This document shows positions 27,027 to 35,153 of a stretch of 47,759 bases of DNA, one piece after another; positions within the stretch are counted from its first letter, which is position 1; each line of letters begins with the position of its first letter. Location of the stretch: assembly GCA_036394195.1 (NCBI GenBank), contig DASWFO010000183.1, positions 1 through 47,759 of the forward strand, read 5' to 3'. Position numbers and translations under genes: made by a program. The notes beneath the pieces were generated by a model. That model saw only the letters and a list, made by a program, of their open reading frames with translations, made no database searches and was not told the DNA's origin. Source of the DNA: DATJPD01 sp036394195. Its GTDB lineage: Bacteria > Pseudomonadota > Alphaproteobacteria > CACIAM-22H2.

Positions 27027-27974
27027 ATGGCGACACCGCATCGGGTTGACACCCATCACCACATCATCCCGCCGACCTATCTCGCCAAGGAGCGCGAGAA
27101 GGTGCTCGGCGTCGCCCATGCGCTGGCCGACCAGCTCATCCAATGGACGCCGGCGCGGGCCATCGAGGTCATGGACAAGAACGGGATCGCCACCGCGGTG
27201 ACGTCGATCTCGGCCCCCGGCGTGTGGTTCGGCGAAAACAAGAAGTCGCGCGAGATCACGCGCGAGTGCAACGACTACGCGGCGCAGATGGCGCGCGATC
27301 ATAAAGGCCGCTTCGGCGTGTTCGCCGCGCTGCCGCTGCCCGACGTCGAGGGCTGCCTGAAGGAGATCGAATACGCGACCGAGACGCTGAAGGTCGACGG
27401 CTTCGGCCTGATGACGAATTACGAGGACAAATATCCGGGCGATGCCGCCTTTGCACCGGTCTTCGACGAGCTCGATCGCCGCAAGGCGGCCGTCTATTTC
27501 CACCCGACCGCGTGCAGCTGCGCCAACCTCCTGCCCGGCGTGCCGCCGCCGACCATCGAGTTCCCGCACGACACGACGCGCGCCATCACCTCGCTGCTGT
27601 TCAACGGCACGATCATGCGCTGTCGAGACATCAAGTGGATCTTCTCCCACGGGGGCGGGACCTTGCCCCTCCTGACCCACCGCCTGAACGGCTTGATGCG
27701 GCGGCGCAAGGACCTTGCCGACAAGCTGCCGAATGGCGTGCTGCCGGAGCTGAAGAAGCTCTATTACGACGTCGTCGGCACGGCCAACCCGATCGCGTTC
27801 GGCGCGGTGACGAAAATGGCCGGGATCCCGCAGCTGCTTTTCGGCAGCGACTACCCGTTCTGGGAGCCCGAGGTCACGGTGTCGACCCTGGGCGAAATGG
27901 GCTTGAGCCCGGCCGACCTCAAGGCCATCGAGCGCGACAACGCGCTCAGGCTTCTGCCGCGACTGCCGCGGTAA
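27027..27974 (+). CDS. Amidohydrolase family 2 protein (ACMSD-like)
   Basis: 315 aa. Metal-site motifs are DTHHHIIPP (His10 and His12), VYFHPTACSC, IFSHGGGTLPL and LFGSDYPF, the standard amidohydrolase-2 set. ATG 27027 is preceded by AGGAGACGACG. It lies 30 bp downstream of a LivK-type gene and converges on a Tat-exported relative at 28084-29166; the two share blocks such as CNDYGAGM/CNDYAAQM, HDTTRAITSLL and the GVWF region, so they are paralogues in opposite compartments. The reaction could be decarboxylation or lactone/amide hydrolysis; nothing in the sequence decides this. Confidence 0.9.
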   Translation: MATPHRVDTHHHIIPPTYLAKEREKVLGVAHALADQLIQWTPARAIEVMDKNGIATAVTSISAPGVWFGENKKSREITRECNDYAAQMARDHKGRFGVFAALPLPDVEGCLKEIEYATETLKVDGFGLMTNYEDKYPGDAAFAPVFDELDRRKAAVYFHPTACSCANLLPGVPPPTIEFPHDTTRAITSLLFNGTIMRCRDIKWIFSHGGGTLPLLTHRLNGLMRRRKDLADKLPNGVLPELKKLYYDVVGTANPIAFGAVTKMAGIPQLLFGSDYPFWEPEVTVSTLGEMGLSPADLKAIERDNALRLLPRLPR

Positions 27975-27991
27975 CGCTCACCGAAATTTTT

Positions 27992-28074
27992 CGTCATCGC
28001 GAGCGAAAGCGAAGCGATCCAGATTGTCCGCTGCTGCTCTGGATTTCTTCGTCGCTGCGCTCCTCGCAATGACG
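27992..28074. repeat. Intergenic palindromic repeat, short form
   Basis: Ends CGTCATCGCGAG (27992-28003) and CTCGCAATGACG (28063-28074) form a 12-bp inverted repeat with one mismatch; inner words CGATCCAG (28015-28022) and CTGGAT (28039-28044) pair partly. Its ends and core are identical to those at 19927-20076. It lies between two convergent amidohydrolase genes and is a Rhizobiales-type intergenic repeat. Confidence 0.8.
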
Positions 28075-28083
28075 GTGTCGCGG

Positions 28084-29166
28084 CTACCCTTTCAGCCGCG
28101 GCACCAGGCGGATCGCGTTACTGGTCTCGATCGCCTGCTGGTCGCCGGCGCTGAGTCCGATTTTCTTCAAGCCGGCTTCCTGCGGTGCCGTCGGCACGTA
28201 CGGATAGTCGGTGCCGAAGACGACCTGCGACACGGGCACGAGCTTCAAGAGAGCCGCCATCGAGGCGGGCGCTGTCGCGTTCGCCGTGTCGTAATGGAGG
28301 CGCTTGAACTCCGCCTCAATGCCGTCCGGGGCGAACTGCTCCCGGTCCTTGCGGAAATTCGAGAAGAACTCGATCCGGCCGGCGAGCATCGGGACCGTGC
28401 CGCCAGCGTGCGAGAACAGCCATTTGATGTCGCGATAGCGCGCGAAAGTGCCGCTCAGCAGCAGGCTGGTCACGGCGCGCGTGGTGTCGTGCGGCACTTC
28501 GATGACGGCCGGGAACGTCCCGACGCTGAGATTGCCGCAACAGCTCGCCGCGAGCGGGTGGAAATAAACCACCGCCTTGCGCCGGTTGAGCTCCTCGAAC
28601 ACCGGCTTGTAGGCCGGATCGCCCGGCCATTTATCGCCGTAATTGGTCTGCAGGCCGACGCCGTCGGCCTTGAGGGTGTCGAAAACGTACTCGATCTCCT
28701 TGAGCGTGGCGTCGATGTCGACCATCGGCAACGTCGCGAAGAGGCCGAAGCGGCCAGGGTGATCGCGCACCATGCCGGCCCCGTAGTCGTTGCACAGTCT
28801 CGCCATCTTGTTGGCGGCTTCGGCCCCTTGGTCGAACCACACGCCCGGCGTCGAGGCCAGCGACAGGACGGAGCTGCGCACGCCGTTCTTGTCCATCTCC
28901 TCCAGCGATTTCGCCGGCGACCAGTCGACCTGGCTGGTGAAGTGCGGAATCTTGCGCTGGTCTTCCCAGTCGAGCCACGCTTTCTGATAGGCCGGCGCAT
29001 AGAAGTGATGGTGAGTGTCGATCACCGTCGGCTTGGCGCCACCTTGCGCCAGAACAGGACCGGACGGCAGCATGGACACGGCCCCGACCGCCCCGACCGA
29101 TGCCAGAAAGCTACGGCGCGATGTGCCGTGCTCACGCGCCGCGGTGGCGCCCATCACTTCCTTCAT
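28084..29166 (-). CDS. Tat-exported amidohydrolase family 2 protein
   Basis: 360 aa. A twin-arginine signal (SRRSFLAS, residues 16-23, then a hydrophobic stretch ending PSGPVLAQG) predicts export of the folded, metal-loaded enzyme to the periplasm. The mature part has DTHHHFYAP, VYFHPLAASCC, LFSHAGGTVPM and VFGTDYPY, so the metal ligands are retained. Export is uncommon for this family, whose best known members are cytoplasmic. The gene converges on its cytoplasmic paralogue and lies downstream of the phoD-like gene on the same strand, about 105 bp away with a hairpin between, so it is probably a separate unit. The substrate is unknown. Confidence 0.9.
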   Translation of the reverse strand: MKEVMGATAAREHGTSRRSFLASVGAVGAVSMLPSGPVLAQGGAKPTVIDTHHHFYAPAYQKAWLDWEDQRKIPHFTSQVDWSPAKSLEEMDKNGVRSSVLSLASTPGVWFDQGAEAANKMARLCNDYGAGMVRDHPGRFGLFATLPMVDIDATLKEIEYVFDTLKADGVGLQTNYGDKWPGDPAYKPVFEELNRRKAVVYFHPLAASCCGNLSVGTFPAVIEVPHDTTRAVTSLLLSGTFARYRDIKWLFSHAGGTVPMLAGRIEFFSNFRKDREQFAPDGIEAEFKRLHYDTANATAPASMAALLKLVPVSQVVFGTDYPYVPTAPQEAGLKKIGLSAGDQQAIETSNAIRLVPRLKG

Positions 29167-29232
29167 ATGCTCTCCTCCCCTGCGTTATGCGGCCGATTGA
29201 CGGCAGCATAGCAAAGAGAGGGGCGTACTCAA

Positions 29233-29262
29233 GCCCGCCCTCCGCCAAAGGCGGCGGGCGGC
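29233..29262 (-). terminator. GC-rich hairpin downstream of the PhoD-type gene
   Basis: Bases 29233-29246 pair with 29250-29262 around an AAA loop, with one T-C mismatch in a stem of about 12 pairs. It begins 9 bp past the phoD stop on the minus strand. No T-run follows, so it may slow or end transcription without being a classical intrinsic terminator. Confidence 0.4.
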
Positions 29263-29270
29263 GCCTTCGG

Positions 29271-30878
29271 TTAGGAGCGCTGCGGCTCCAGCGTGGTCTG
29301 CCACAGCGTGGCGCCGGTGAGATCCTTCAGCGCCACGTTCATGCCTTCGCTGCGGCCGTCGATCTTGATCTCGCCGTAGAACTGCATCCCGGCCGATGGC
29401 GGCAGGTTCTCCTGGCCGTTGGCGGGCGCCTTCTGGAACATCACCTGCGGCCCGAACGTGTTGTCGAGCTTATTGGGCCCGAAGGTCCCCGCGTGGAGCG
29501 GACCGGAGACGAATTCCCAGAACGGATCGAAATCGGTGAACTGCGCCTTCGCCGGATCGTAGAAATGCGCGGCGGTGTAGTGCACGTCGGCGGTGAGCCA
29601 GACCACGTTCTTGACGCGGTTGTGCTTGATGGAGCTCAGGAGTTCGGCGATGTCGAACTCGCGGCCGAGCACCGGCCCGTCGCCGTTGGCCGAGTTCTCG
29701 AACTTCGTCCGGCCTTCGGCATCCTTGCCGTCCTCGACCATCAGGCCGAGCGGCATGTCGGAAGCGATGACCTTCCAGGTCGCGTTCGAGGCGAGCAGCG
29801 CCTGCTTGAGCCACCGGATCTGCTCGCGCCCGAGATACGCCGTCTCGTCACCGGCGGTGGGTTGGCGGTTCCAGCCGTTGGGCCCGCGATAGCTGCGCAT
29901 GTCGATGACGAAGACGTCGAGTGACGGGCCGTAGGGGATATATCGGTAGACGCGCTCCATCTCGTCGCTGGACGGCCGCATGGGAGCGTAATCGAGGAAG
30001 GCGCGCGTGGCCCGCGACACCATGATCGGGACGCGCTTCTCGGTGTAGCGCGCGTCCTGGGAGACGTCCTTGCTCGACGACCAGTTGTTCATGACCTCGT
30101 GGTCGTCCCATTGCCAGATCTGCGGCACCTCCGAGTTGAAGCGCCGCAGATTCGCGTCCATCAGGTTATAGCGGTAGGCGCCGCGGAACTCGTCGAGCGT
30201 CTCGGCGACCTTGCTCTTCTCCGGTGTCGTGACGTTCTTCCACAGCGAGCCATCGGCGAGCTTGACCTCGGCCACGATCGGTCCGTCGGCGTAGATGTTG
30301 TCGCCGTTGTGGATGAAGAAGTCGGGCTGCGCGCGGCGCATCGTCTCGTAGATCTTCATGCCACCCCAATCGGGGTTGATGCCCCAGCCCTGCCCGGCGG
30401 TGTCGCCCGACCACTGAAACTTGACGTCGCGCCGTCCTGCCGGCGCGGTGCGCAGCCGGCCGGTGAGCGGCTGGCTGGTCGTCTTCAGATCGCCGAGGTC
30501 GAGATACGTGACGCGATAGAAGATCTCCTGGCCCGCCGGCAGGTCCGTGAGAACGACACGCGTGGTGAAATCCGTCGCCTCTGTGGCCTGGGAACCGCGG
30601 GCCTGCCGCGCATCGGTGAATTTCTCCGAGGTCGCATAGTCGACGAACATGCGCGCCGGGCGGTCCGCCCGGCTCCAGATCACCGCCTGCGAGGCCGTGA
30701 CATCGCCGGACATGAGCCCCTGCAGCGCCTGCGGGCGCATCCGGTCCGAGGTGACATAACCGGGGGCTTGTCCGCGCGCGATCCCCGGCAGACCCGCCAC
30801 GAGGCCGCCGAACGCGGTCCCTGTCAGGAGCACACGACGACGGCTCAAACCCTGGCGGCGGAAGATTTTTTTGCGCAT
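29271..30878 (-). CDS. phoD: PhoD-type alkaline phosphatase/phosphodiesterase, Tat-exported
   Basis: 535 aa from ATG 30878, which has AGGGGG 7 bases upstream. The Tat signal has SRRRVLL (residues 12-18) followed by GTAFGGLVAGLPG. PhoD enzymes hydrolyse phosphomono- and diesters outside the cytoplasm with Ca/Fe. Visible active-site motifs are WSGDTAGQGWG, HNGDNIYADGP, IWQWDDHEVMNNW and WLTADVHYTAAHF, the metallophosphoesterase set of the PhoD family. It is divergent from the first phnM gene; the shared 168-bp region carries a Pho box and a further half-site facing this gene, in line with phosphate-starvation control. Confidence 0.93.
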   Translation of the reverse strand: MRKKIFRRQGLSRRRVLLTGTAFGGLVAGLPGIARGQAPGYVTSDRMRPQALQGLMSGDVTASQAVIWSRADRPARMFVDYATSEKFTDARQARGSQATEATDFTTRVVLTDLPAGQEIFYRVTYLDLGDLKTTSQPLTGRLRTAPAGRRDVKFQWSGDTAGQGWGINPDWGGMKIYETMRRAQPDFFIHNGDNIYADGPIVAEVKLADGSLWKNVTTPEKSKVAETLDEFRGAYRYNLMDANLRRFNSEVPQIWQWDDHEVMNNWSSSKDVSQDARYTEKRVPIMVSRATRAFLDYAPMRPSSDEMERVYRYIPYGPSLDVFVIDMRSYRGPNGWNRQPTAGDETAYLGREQIRWLKQALLASNATWKVIASDMPLGLMVEDGKDAEGRTKFENSANGDGPVLGREFDIAELLSSIKHNRVKNVVWLTADVHYTAAHFYDPAKAQFTDFDPFWEFVSGPLHAGTFGPNKLDNTFGPQVMFQKAPANGQENLPPSAGMQFYGEIKIDGRSEGMNVALKDLTGATLWQTTLEPQRS

Positions 30879-30929
30879 CACAGACCCCCTTGGCTGGCCC
30901 GAAACCCGGGCCGAGCGTAGGATCGATCT

Positions 30930-30936
30930 GTGACAG
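30930..30936 (-). promoter_or_regulatory. Possible Pho half-site facing phoD
   Basis: Read on the minus strand this is CTGTCAC, identical to one half of the Pho box at 30980-30997, 51 bp upstream of the phoD start. The expected second half 11 bp away matches the consensus poorly, so PhoB control of phoD from this site is only a suggestion. Confidence 0.35.
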
Positions 30937-30979
30937 TCAGATTACGCTGCCGGGACTCGCCTGTGAATTGTCCGGCAAA

Positions 30980-30997
30980 ACGTCACATGACTGTCAC
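30980..30997 (+). promoter_or_regulatory. Pho box upstream of the first phnM
   Basis: ACGTCAC-ATGA-CTGTCAC: two 7-bp direct repeats separated by 4 bp, the 11-bp period expected for tandem PhoB binding (consensus close to CTGTCAT-N4-CTGTCAT). Thirteen bases downstream lies an AT-rich ATAACGATAT that could hold the -10 element, and the phnM start is 49 bp from the box. Confidence 0.75.
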
Positions 30998-31046
30998 ATG
31001 GTCCCGGTACATAACGATATCTTCGTCGAGCGAGTCTCCCCTGTCA

Positions 31047-32219
31047 TTGCGAATTTGCATCATCGGCGGCCGAGTCCTGACCGCAGACGGCCTCCAGACC
31101 GACACGACGCTGACCGTGGAGGATGGCCGGATCACCGCGATCGGCGGGCCCGCCGCGGGTGCTAGATGCCTGGACGCACGCGGCCTGCTGGTGCTGCCTG
31201 GCATTGTCGATGTCCACGGCGACGCCTTCGAGCGGCAGTTGATGCCGCGCCCGGGCGTGCACTTCGACACACGCCTGGCCCTGGTCGAGACGGACCGGCA
31301 GCTCATCTGCAACGGGATCACCACCGCGTTTCACGCCGTCACCTATTCGTGGGAGCCGGGCCTCCGGGGCCTGGACGCCGGACGCGCGATGGTTGCCGCC
31401 CTGAAGGCCACCTCCGCCCTTCTCTCCTGCGACACGCGGCTGCACCTGCGCTGGGAGACCTATAATCTCGATGTCGAGGCGGAGGTCGCGGACTGGCTTG
31501 CCGCCGGAACGATCGCCTTGCTGGCCTTCAACGACCACACTCCGGCGATTCTGCGGCGGTCGAATGAGGACAAGACGCTCACACCCTATGCCGAGCGCTC
31601 CGGCCTCAGCCTCGCCGAGTTCCGCAAGATCGTGGACAAAATCGCGGCGCGGACGAGTGCCGTCCCTGGCGCCATCGAGCGGCTCGCGGCCGCGGCGCGC
31701 GCGGCCGGCGTGCCGATGGCCTCGCACGACGACGATTCACCTGATATCCGGCGCTGGTATCATTCCCTGGGCTGCGGGATTTCCGAATTTCCGCAGAACG
31801 AGCCAACGGCGCGTACAGCCCACGACGCCGGCTGCGACATCGTCATGGGCGCCCCCAACGTGGTGCGCGGCGGGAGCCATCTGTCGCTGATCTCGGCCGC
31901 CGACATGATCGCGCGCGGCCTGTGCACCATCCTGTCGTCCGACTACTACTATCCGGCGCTGGTGAATGCGGCGTTTCGGCTCGCGCGCGACGGGATCTGC
32001 GATCTGCCGGCCGCGTGGCGTCTGATCGCCGAGAACCCGGCACGCGCGACCGGACTGCACGACCGCGGGACTCTGGCCGTCGGCAAGCGGGCCGACGTGA
32101 TCCTGGTCGACGACGCCCATGCCGGCCTCGCGCGCGTGGCGGCCACGATCGTCGCCGGCCGGCCGGTGTTCCTCGAAAGCGCGGTGTTCGACGGCGACGA
32201 GCGGCGTCTGGTGGCCTGA
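31047..32219 (+). CDS. phnM: Divergent PhnM-like amidohydrolase (first copy)
   Basis: 390 aa from TTG 31047; upstream starts in the same frame run across the Pho box and are unlikely. PhnM removes diphosphate from alpha-D-ribose 1-methylphosphonate 5-triphosphate in the C-P lyase pathway. The C-terminal half is PhnM-like: MGAPNVVRGGSHLSLISA, LSSDYYYPALVNAAFRLA and RGTLAVGKRADVILVDD. The N-terminal metal motif is HGDAFERQ where the second copy (42000) has HTDNLEKH, and the family block MDH-PGQRQF is replaced by FNDHTPAILRRS. It is therefore clearly diverged and may act on another substrate. It stands alone behind its own Pho box and meets phnE tail to tail with 1 bp between the stops. Confidence 0.82.
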   Translation: MRICIIGGRVLTADGLQTDTTLTVEDGRITAIGGPAAGARCLDARGLLVLPGIVDVHGDAFERQLMPRPGVHFDTRLALVETDRQLICNGITTAFHAVTYSWEPGLRGLDAGRAMVAALKATSALLSCDTRLHLRWETYNLDVEAEVADWLAAGTIALLAFNDHTPAILRRSNEDKTLTPYAERSGLSLAEFRKIVDKIAARTSAVPGAIERLAAAARAAGVPMASHDDDSPDIRRWYHSLGCGISEFPQNEPTARTAHDAGCDIVMGAPNVVRGGSHLSLISAADMIARGLCTILSSDYYYPALVNAAFRLARDGICDLPAAWRLIAENPARATGLHDRGTLAVGKRADVILVDDAHAGLARVAATIVAGRPVFLESAVFDGDERRLVA

Positions 32220-32220
32220 T

Positions 32221-33033
32221 CTAGATAAAAGCCCGTCGGATGCGCGCCGAGAGGACGTCGACCAGCGACACCGTGATCACGATCATGATCAGCACCGCGG
32301 CGGTGCGGTCGAACTGGAAGGCGCGGATCACGTCCCACAGCGCCACGCCGATCCCGCCGGCTCCCACCATGCCGACGACGGTCGCCGAGCGGACGTTCGA
32401 TTCGAAGCGGTAGAGCGTGTACGAGACCCAGAGCGGCATCACCTGCGGGATTACACCGTAGAGGATCTCGGCGAGCGCGCCGGCGCCGGTCGCCCGGATC
32501 CCTTCCACCGGCTGCGGATCGATCGCCTCGACTGCTTCCGAGAACAGCTTGGCCAGGATGCCGGTGGTGTGGACGAACAGCGCCATCACGCCCGCGAACG
32601 GCCCCAGTCCGACCGCGACCACGAACAGCATTGCGAACACCATCTCGTTGATGGCGCGGAAGGCGTCCATCAGCCGGCGCACTGGCTGGTGGACCCACCA
32701 CGGCGAAATGTTGGATGCCGCAAGCAGGCCGAACGGGATCGCGCCGAGCACGGCCAGCACCGTGCCCCAGATTGCGATCTGAAAGGTGACGATGAGCTCG
32801 GTCAGGTAATAGTGCCACTCCTGAAAGTTGGGCGACAGAAAGTCGCGGGCGAAGGTCGCCATGTTGCCCGCGTCGCGGATGAGGTCGAGCGGCCGCATCT
32901 CCGCACCCTGCCAGGCCCAGGCCAGGATGGCGATGATCAGCGCAAAACCGAAGACACGGACCAGGGACGCCCGCGACGAGCGCGGCGGATGCTCGAGGTC
33001 CGCCAGGGAAACCGCGTTTGCCGGCTGCGTCAT
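32221..33033 (-). CDS. phnE: Phosphonate ABC transporter permease PhnE
   Basis: 270 aa from ATG 33033 (the frame continues upstream over the end of phnD). Five to six hydrophobic helices are visible, with the permease coupling segment VEAIDPQPVEGIRATGAGAL at about residue 165, the EAA-like loop that contacts PhnC, and GMVGAGGIGVALWD in the following helix region. One phnE gene serves two phnD genes; some bacteria carry two phnE genes instead. It is the last gene of the phnC-phnD-phnD-phnE operon, 52 bp after the preceding stop. Confidence 0.94.
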   Translation of the reverse strand: MTQPANAVSLADLEHPPRSSRASLVRVFGFALIIAILAWAWQGAEMRPLDLIRDAGNMATFARDFLSPNFQEWHYYLTELIVTFQIAIWGTVLAVLGAIPFGLLAASNISPWWVHQPVRRLMDAFRAINEMVFAMLFVVAVGLGPFAGVMALFVHTTGILAKLFSEAVEAIDPQPVEGIRATGAGALAEILYGVIPQVMPLWVSYTLYRFESNVRSATVVGMVGAGGIGVALWDVIRAFQFDRTAAVLIMIVITVSLVDVLSARIRRAFI

Positions 33034-33085
33034 GGGGAGCGGCGTTCCCCTCGTCCAACCGGACGAAGGGAGCGCGCTGGCCTGC

Positions 33086-34093
33086 TCAGACGCCGGCCTG
33101 CTTCTTGAGCTCGGCGAGCTTGTCGTCGATCTCACGCAGCTTGGCCTGCTTCTCGGCCGCCGGCATCGAGTCGTCGTTCTCGATCTTGAGCCGGTCGCGG
33201 AACAGCGCCACCTCGCGGATCGGGATGAGCTGCTTGTTGCTCGACGCCTTGAACAGGCCCCATTGCAGGTTCTTCAGAACCTGGACCTGGCGCTCCATCT
33301 CGGCGGCGTCCTTGCCCGGCGCCGGACGGCCATAGTCGATGAAGAAGGCCTTGAGCTTGTCCTTCTCCGGCTGCGGCAGATCGGCGCGCCAAGCGATGGG
33401 GTCGGACGGGATCAGCGGCGACTTCCAGATCACGCGCACCTCCTTGAAGCGCTCCGGCTGATTCTTCTCGAAGCGCTCCAGGTCTTCCGTGTTGCCGGTG
33501 GCGACATCGACCTGCTTGGCCGAGACGGCGAGCATATTCGACTCGTGGTTGCCGCCGATGACGCGCGTGAAATGCTTCTTGATGTCGATGTTGTTCTTGG
33601 CCCAGGCGTAATAGCTCGGGATCAGGAACCCGGACGTCGAGTTCGGATCGCCGTTGCCGAAAGTGAGCTTGCCCGGGCTGTGAACCACGTCCTCGAGCGA
33701 ATGGAGCGGGCTGTCCTTGTTCACGATCAGGACGGAGTAGTAGCCGTCGCCGCCGGTCTTGTAGGTCGACTGGACGAAGATCTCGGCATTGGCGCGGTCC
33801 GCCGCCTGCATCGCCGACGCATTGCCGTACCACGCGACCTGCACCTTGTTGAAGCGCATGCCTTCGATCACGCCGGCATAATCGTTGGCAAAGAACGCGT
33901 TCACCTTAAGGCCGGTGAATTTCTCCATATCGGCAAGGAACGGCGTCCAATTTGGCCGCGCCGTTGCCTGCGATTCGGTCGACAGGATCCCAAAGTTGAT
34001 CTCCTTGATGTCGGCGGCAAACGCCGGAATCCCGGCGCCGAGGGCCACCGCGGCCGCGGCCGAGGCAAGCAGAGCTTGGCGTCTAGCAATCAT
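33086..34093 (-). CDS. phnD: Phosphonate-binding protein PhnD (copy nearer phnE)
   Basis: 335 aa periplasmic binding protein. The signal peptide ALLASAAAAVALGAGIPAFA is followed by INFGILSTESQ, the canonical PhnD opening. Other hallmarks are FFANDYAGVIEGMRFNKVQV, NGDPNSTSGFLIPSYYAW and PLIPSDPIAWR, which line the phosphonate pocket in PhnD structures. The C-terminus carries a charged helical tail rich in Glu/Lys. It is 26 bp downstream of a second phnD in tandem. PhnD of E. coli prefers 2-aminoethylphosphonate; the ligand here is not determined. Confidence 0.95.
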   Translation of the reverse strand: MIARRQALLASAAAAVALGAGIPAFAADIKEINFGILSTESQATARPNWTPFLADMEKFTGLKVNAFFANDYAGVIEGMRFNKVQVAWYGNASAMQAADRANAEIFVQSTYKTGGDGYYSVLIVNKDSPLHSLEDVVHSPGKLTFGNGDPNSTSGFLIPSYYAWAKNNIDIKKHFTRVIGGNHESNMLAVSAKQVDVATGNTEDLERFEKNQPERFKEVRVIWKSPLIPSDPIAWRADLPQPEKDKLKAFFIDYGRPAPGKDAAEMERQVQVLKNLQWGLFKASSNKQLIPIREVALFRDRLKIENDDSMPAAEKQAKLREIDDKLAELKKQAGV

Positions 34094-34119
34094 CTCTCTC
34101 TCCGTATCTTTGGTTGTCG

Positions 34120-35121
34120 TTACGAACCGATATTGGCGTCGCGCTGCAGCTGCTTCAGCTTGGCGTCGATGTCGCGCAGCTTCGCCGCCTTCGCCTCCGC
34201 CGAGATGTTCTCGCCCTCCACCGCCATGCGGTCGCGGAACAGCCCGATCTCGCGCAACGGGATCAACTGCTTGTTCGTCGACGGCCGGAAGCCGCCGCTT
34301 GCCATCTGGGCGAGCGTGGCCTGCTCATGGGCGAGCCGCGTTTCGGGTTTGTCCGGCCGTGCGATGCCATAGTCGAACAGAAACGCCTGCAGCTTACTTT
34401 TGAGCTCGGCCGGAACATCCGTCCGCCACACGACCGGGTTCAGCGGGATCAGCGGCGACGTCCATATGACGCGCAGCTCGGCGTATTTCGCTGGATTGTT
34501 GCTTGCCAGGCGCCGCAGGGCCTCGGTGTTGCACGTCGCGAGGTCGACCTGCCGGTTGGCGACGGCGAGCGCGTTCGCCTCATGGTTGGCCGAGACGACG
34601 CGGGTGAACTGGCGCCGGATATCGATGTTGTTCAGCGCCCAGGCGTAATAGCTGGGGACGAGGAAACCCGAGGTCGAGTTCGGATCACCGTTCGAGAACG
34701 TGTACTTGCCGGGCGATTGGCGCAGATCCTCGAAGTCGCGGATCGGGGAGTCCTTGTGGACGACGATCACCGAGTAATAACCGTCGCTACCGTCGGCCTC
34801 CAGCGTCTTCCCGAACACCTCGCCGCCGGCCCGATCGACCGCGGCGATCGCCGCGGCGTTTCCATACACCGCGACCTGCACCTTGCCGAAGCGCATGGCC
34901 TCCACGACACCGGCATAGTCGCTGGCAAAGAACGCATTCACCTTGAGGCCGATCCCCCGCTCCATGTCGGCGAGGAACTGGCCGTAGCGCGACTTGAGGT
35001 TCTGCTGCGATTCCGTCGAGAGGATGCCGAAATTGAGCTCGCCCGGAACCTGTGCCGCCAATGGCGCGGCAGCCAGGATCAGCCATAAAGCGATCGCGGC
35101 GCCCCCCAACCGTCGGTGCAT
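34120..35121 (-). CDS. phnD: Phosphonate-binding protein PhnD (copy nearer phnC)
   Basis: 333 aa with signal peptide AAIALWLILAAAPLAAQ and LNFGILSTESQ. It aligns along its full length with the neighbouring PhnD, by eye a little over half identical, sharing NGDPNSTSGFLVPSYYAW, NNIDIRRQFTRV and NKQLIPLREIGLFRDR. Differences cluster near the pocket-flanking segments (VYGNAAAI for WYGNASAM; VIWTSPLIPLNPVVWR for VIWKSPLIPSDPIAWR). Tandem duplication followed by divergence suggests two ligand ranges feeding one PhnE-PhnC transporter. It lies 32 bp after phnC. Confidence 0.95.
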   Translation of the reverse strand: MHRRLGGAAIALWLILAAAPLAAQVPGELNFGILSTESQQNLKSRYGQFLADMERGIGLKVNAFFASDYAGVVEAMRFGKVQVAVYGNAAAIAAVDRAGGEVFGKTLEADGSDGYYSVIVVHKDSPIRDFEDLRQSPGKYTFSNGDPNSTSGFLVPSYYAWALNNIDIRRQFTRVVSANHEANALAVANRQVDLATCNTEALRRLASNNPAKYAELRVIWTSPLIPLNPVVWRTDVPAELKSKLQAFLFDYGIARPDKPETRLAHEQATLAQMASGGFRPSTNKQLIPLREIGLFRDRMAVEGENISAEAKAAKLRDIDAKLKQLQRDANIGS

Positions 35122-35153
35122 GAAAATCCCCCAGACCCGTCGTGGATGCGGGG

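Noticed and set aside
32217..32228. TGATCTAGATAA resembling the candidate PhnF operator
   Set aside because: It is formed by the abutting stop codons of the convergent phnM and phnE genes, far from any promoter.
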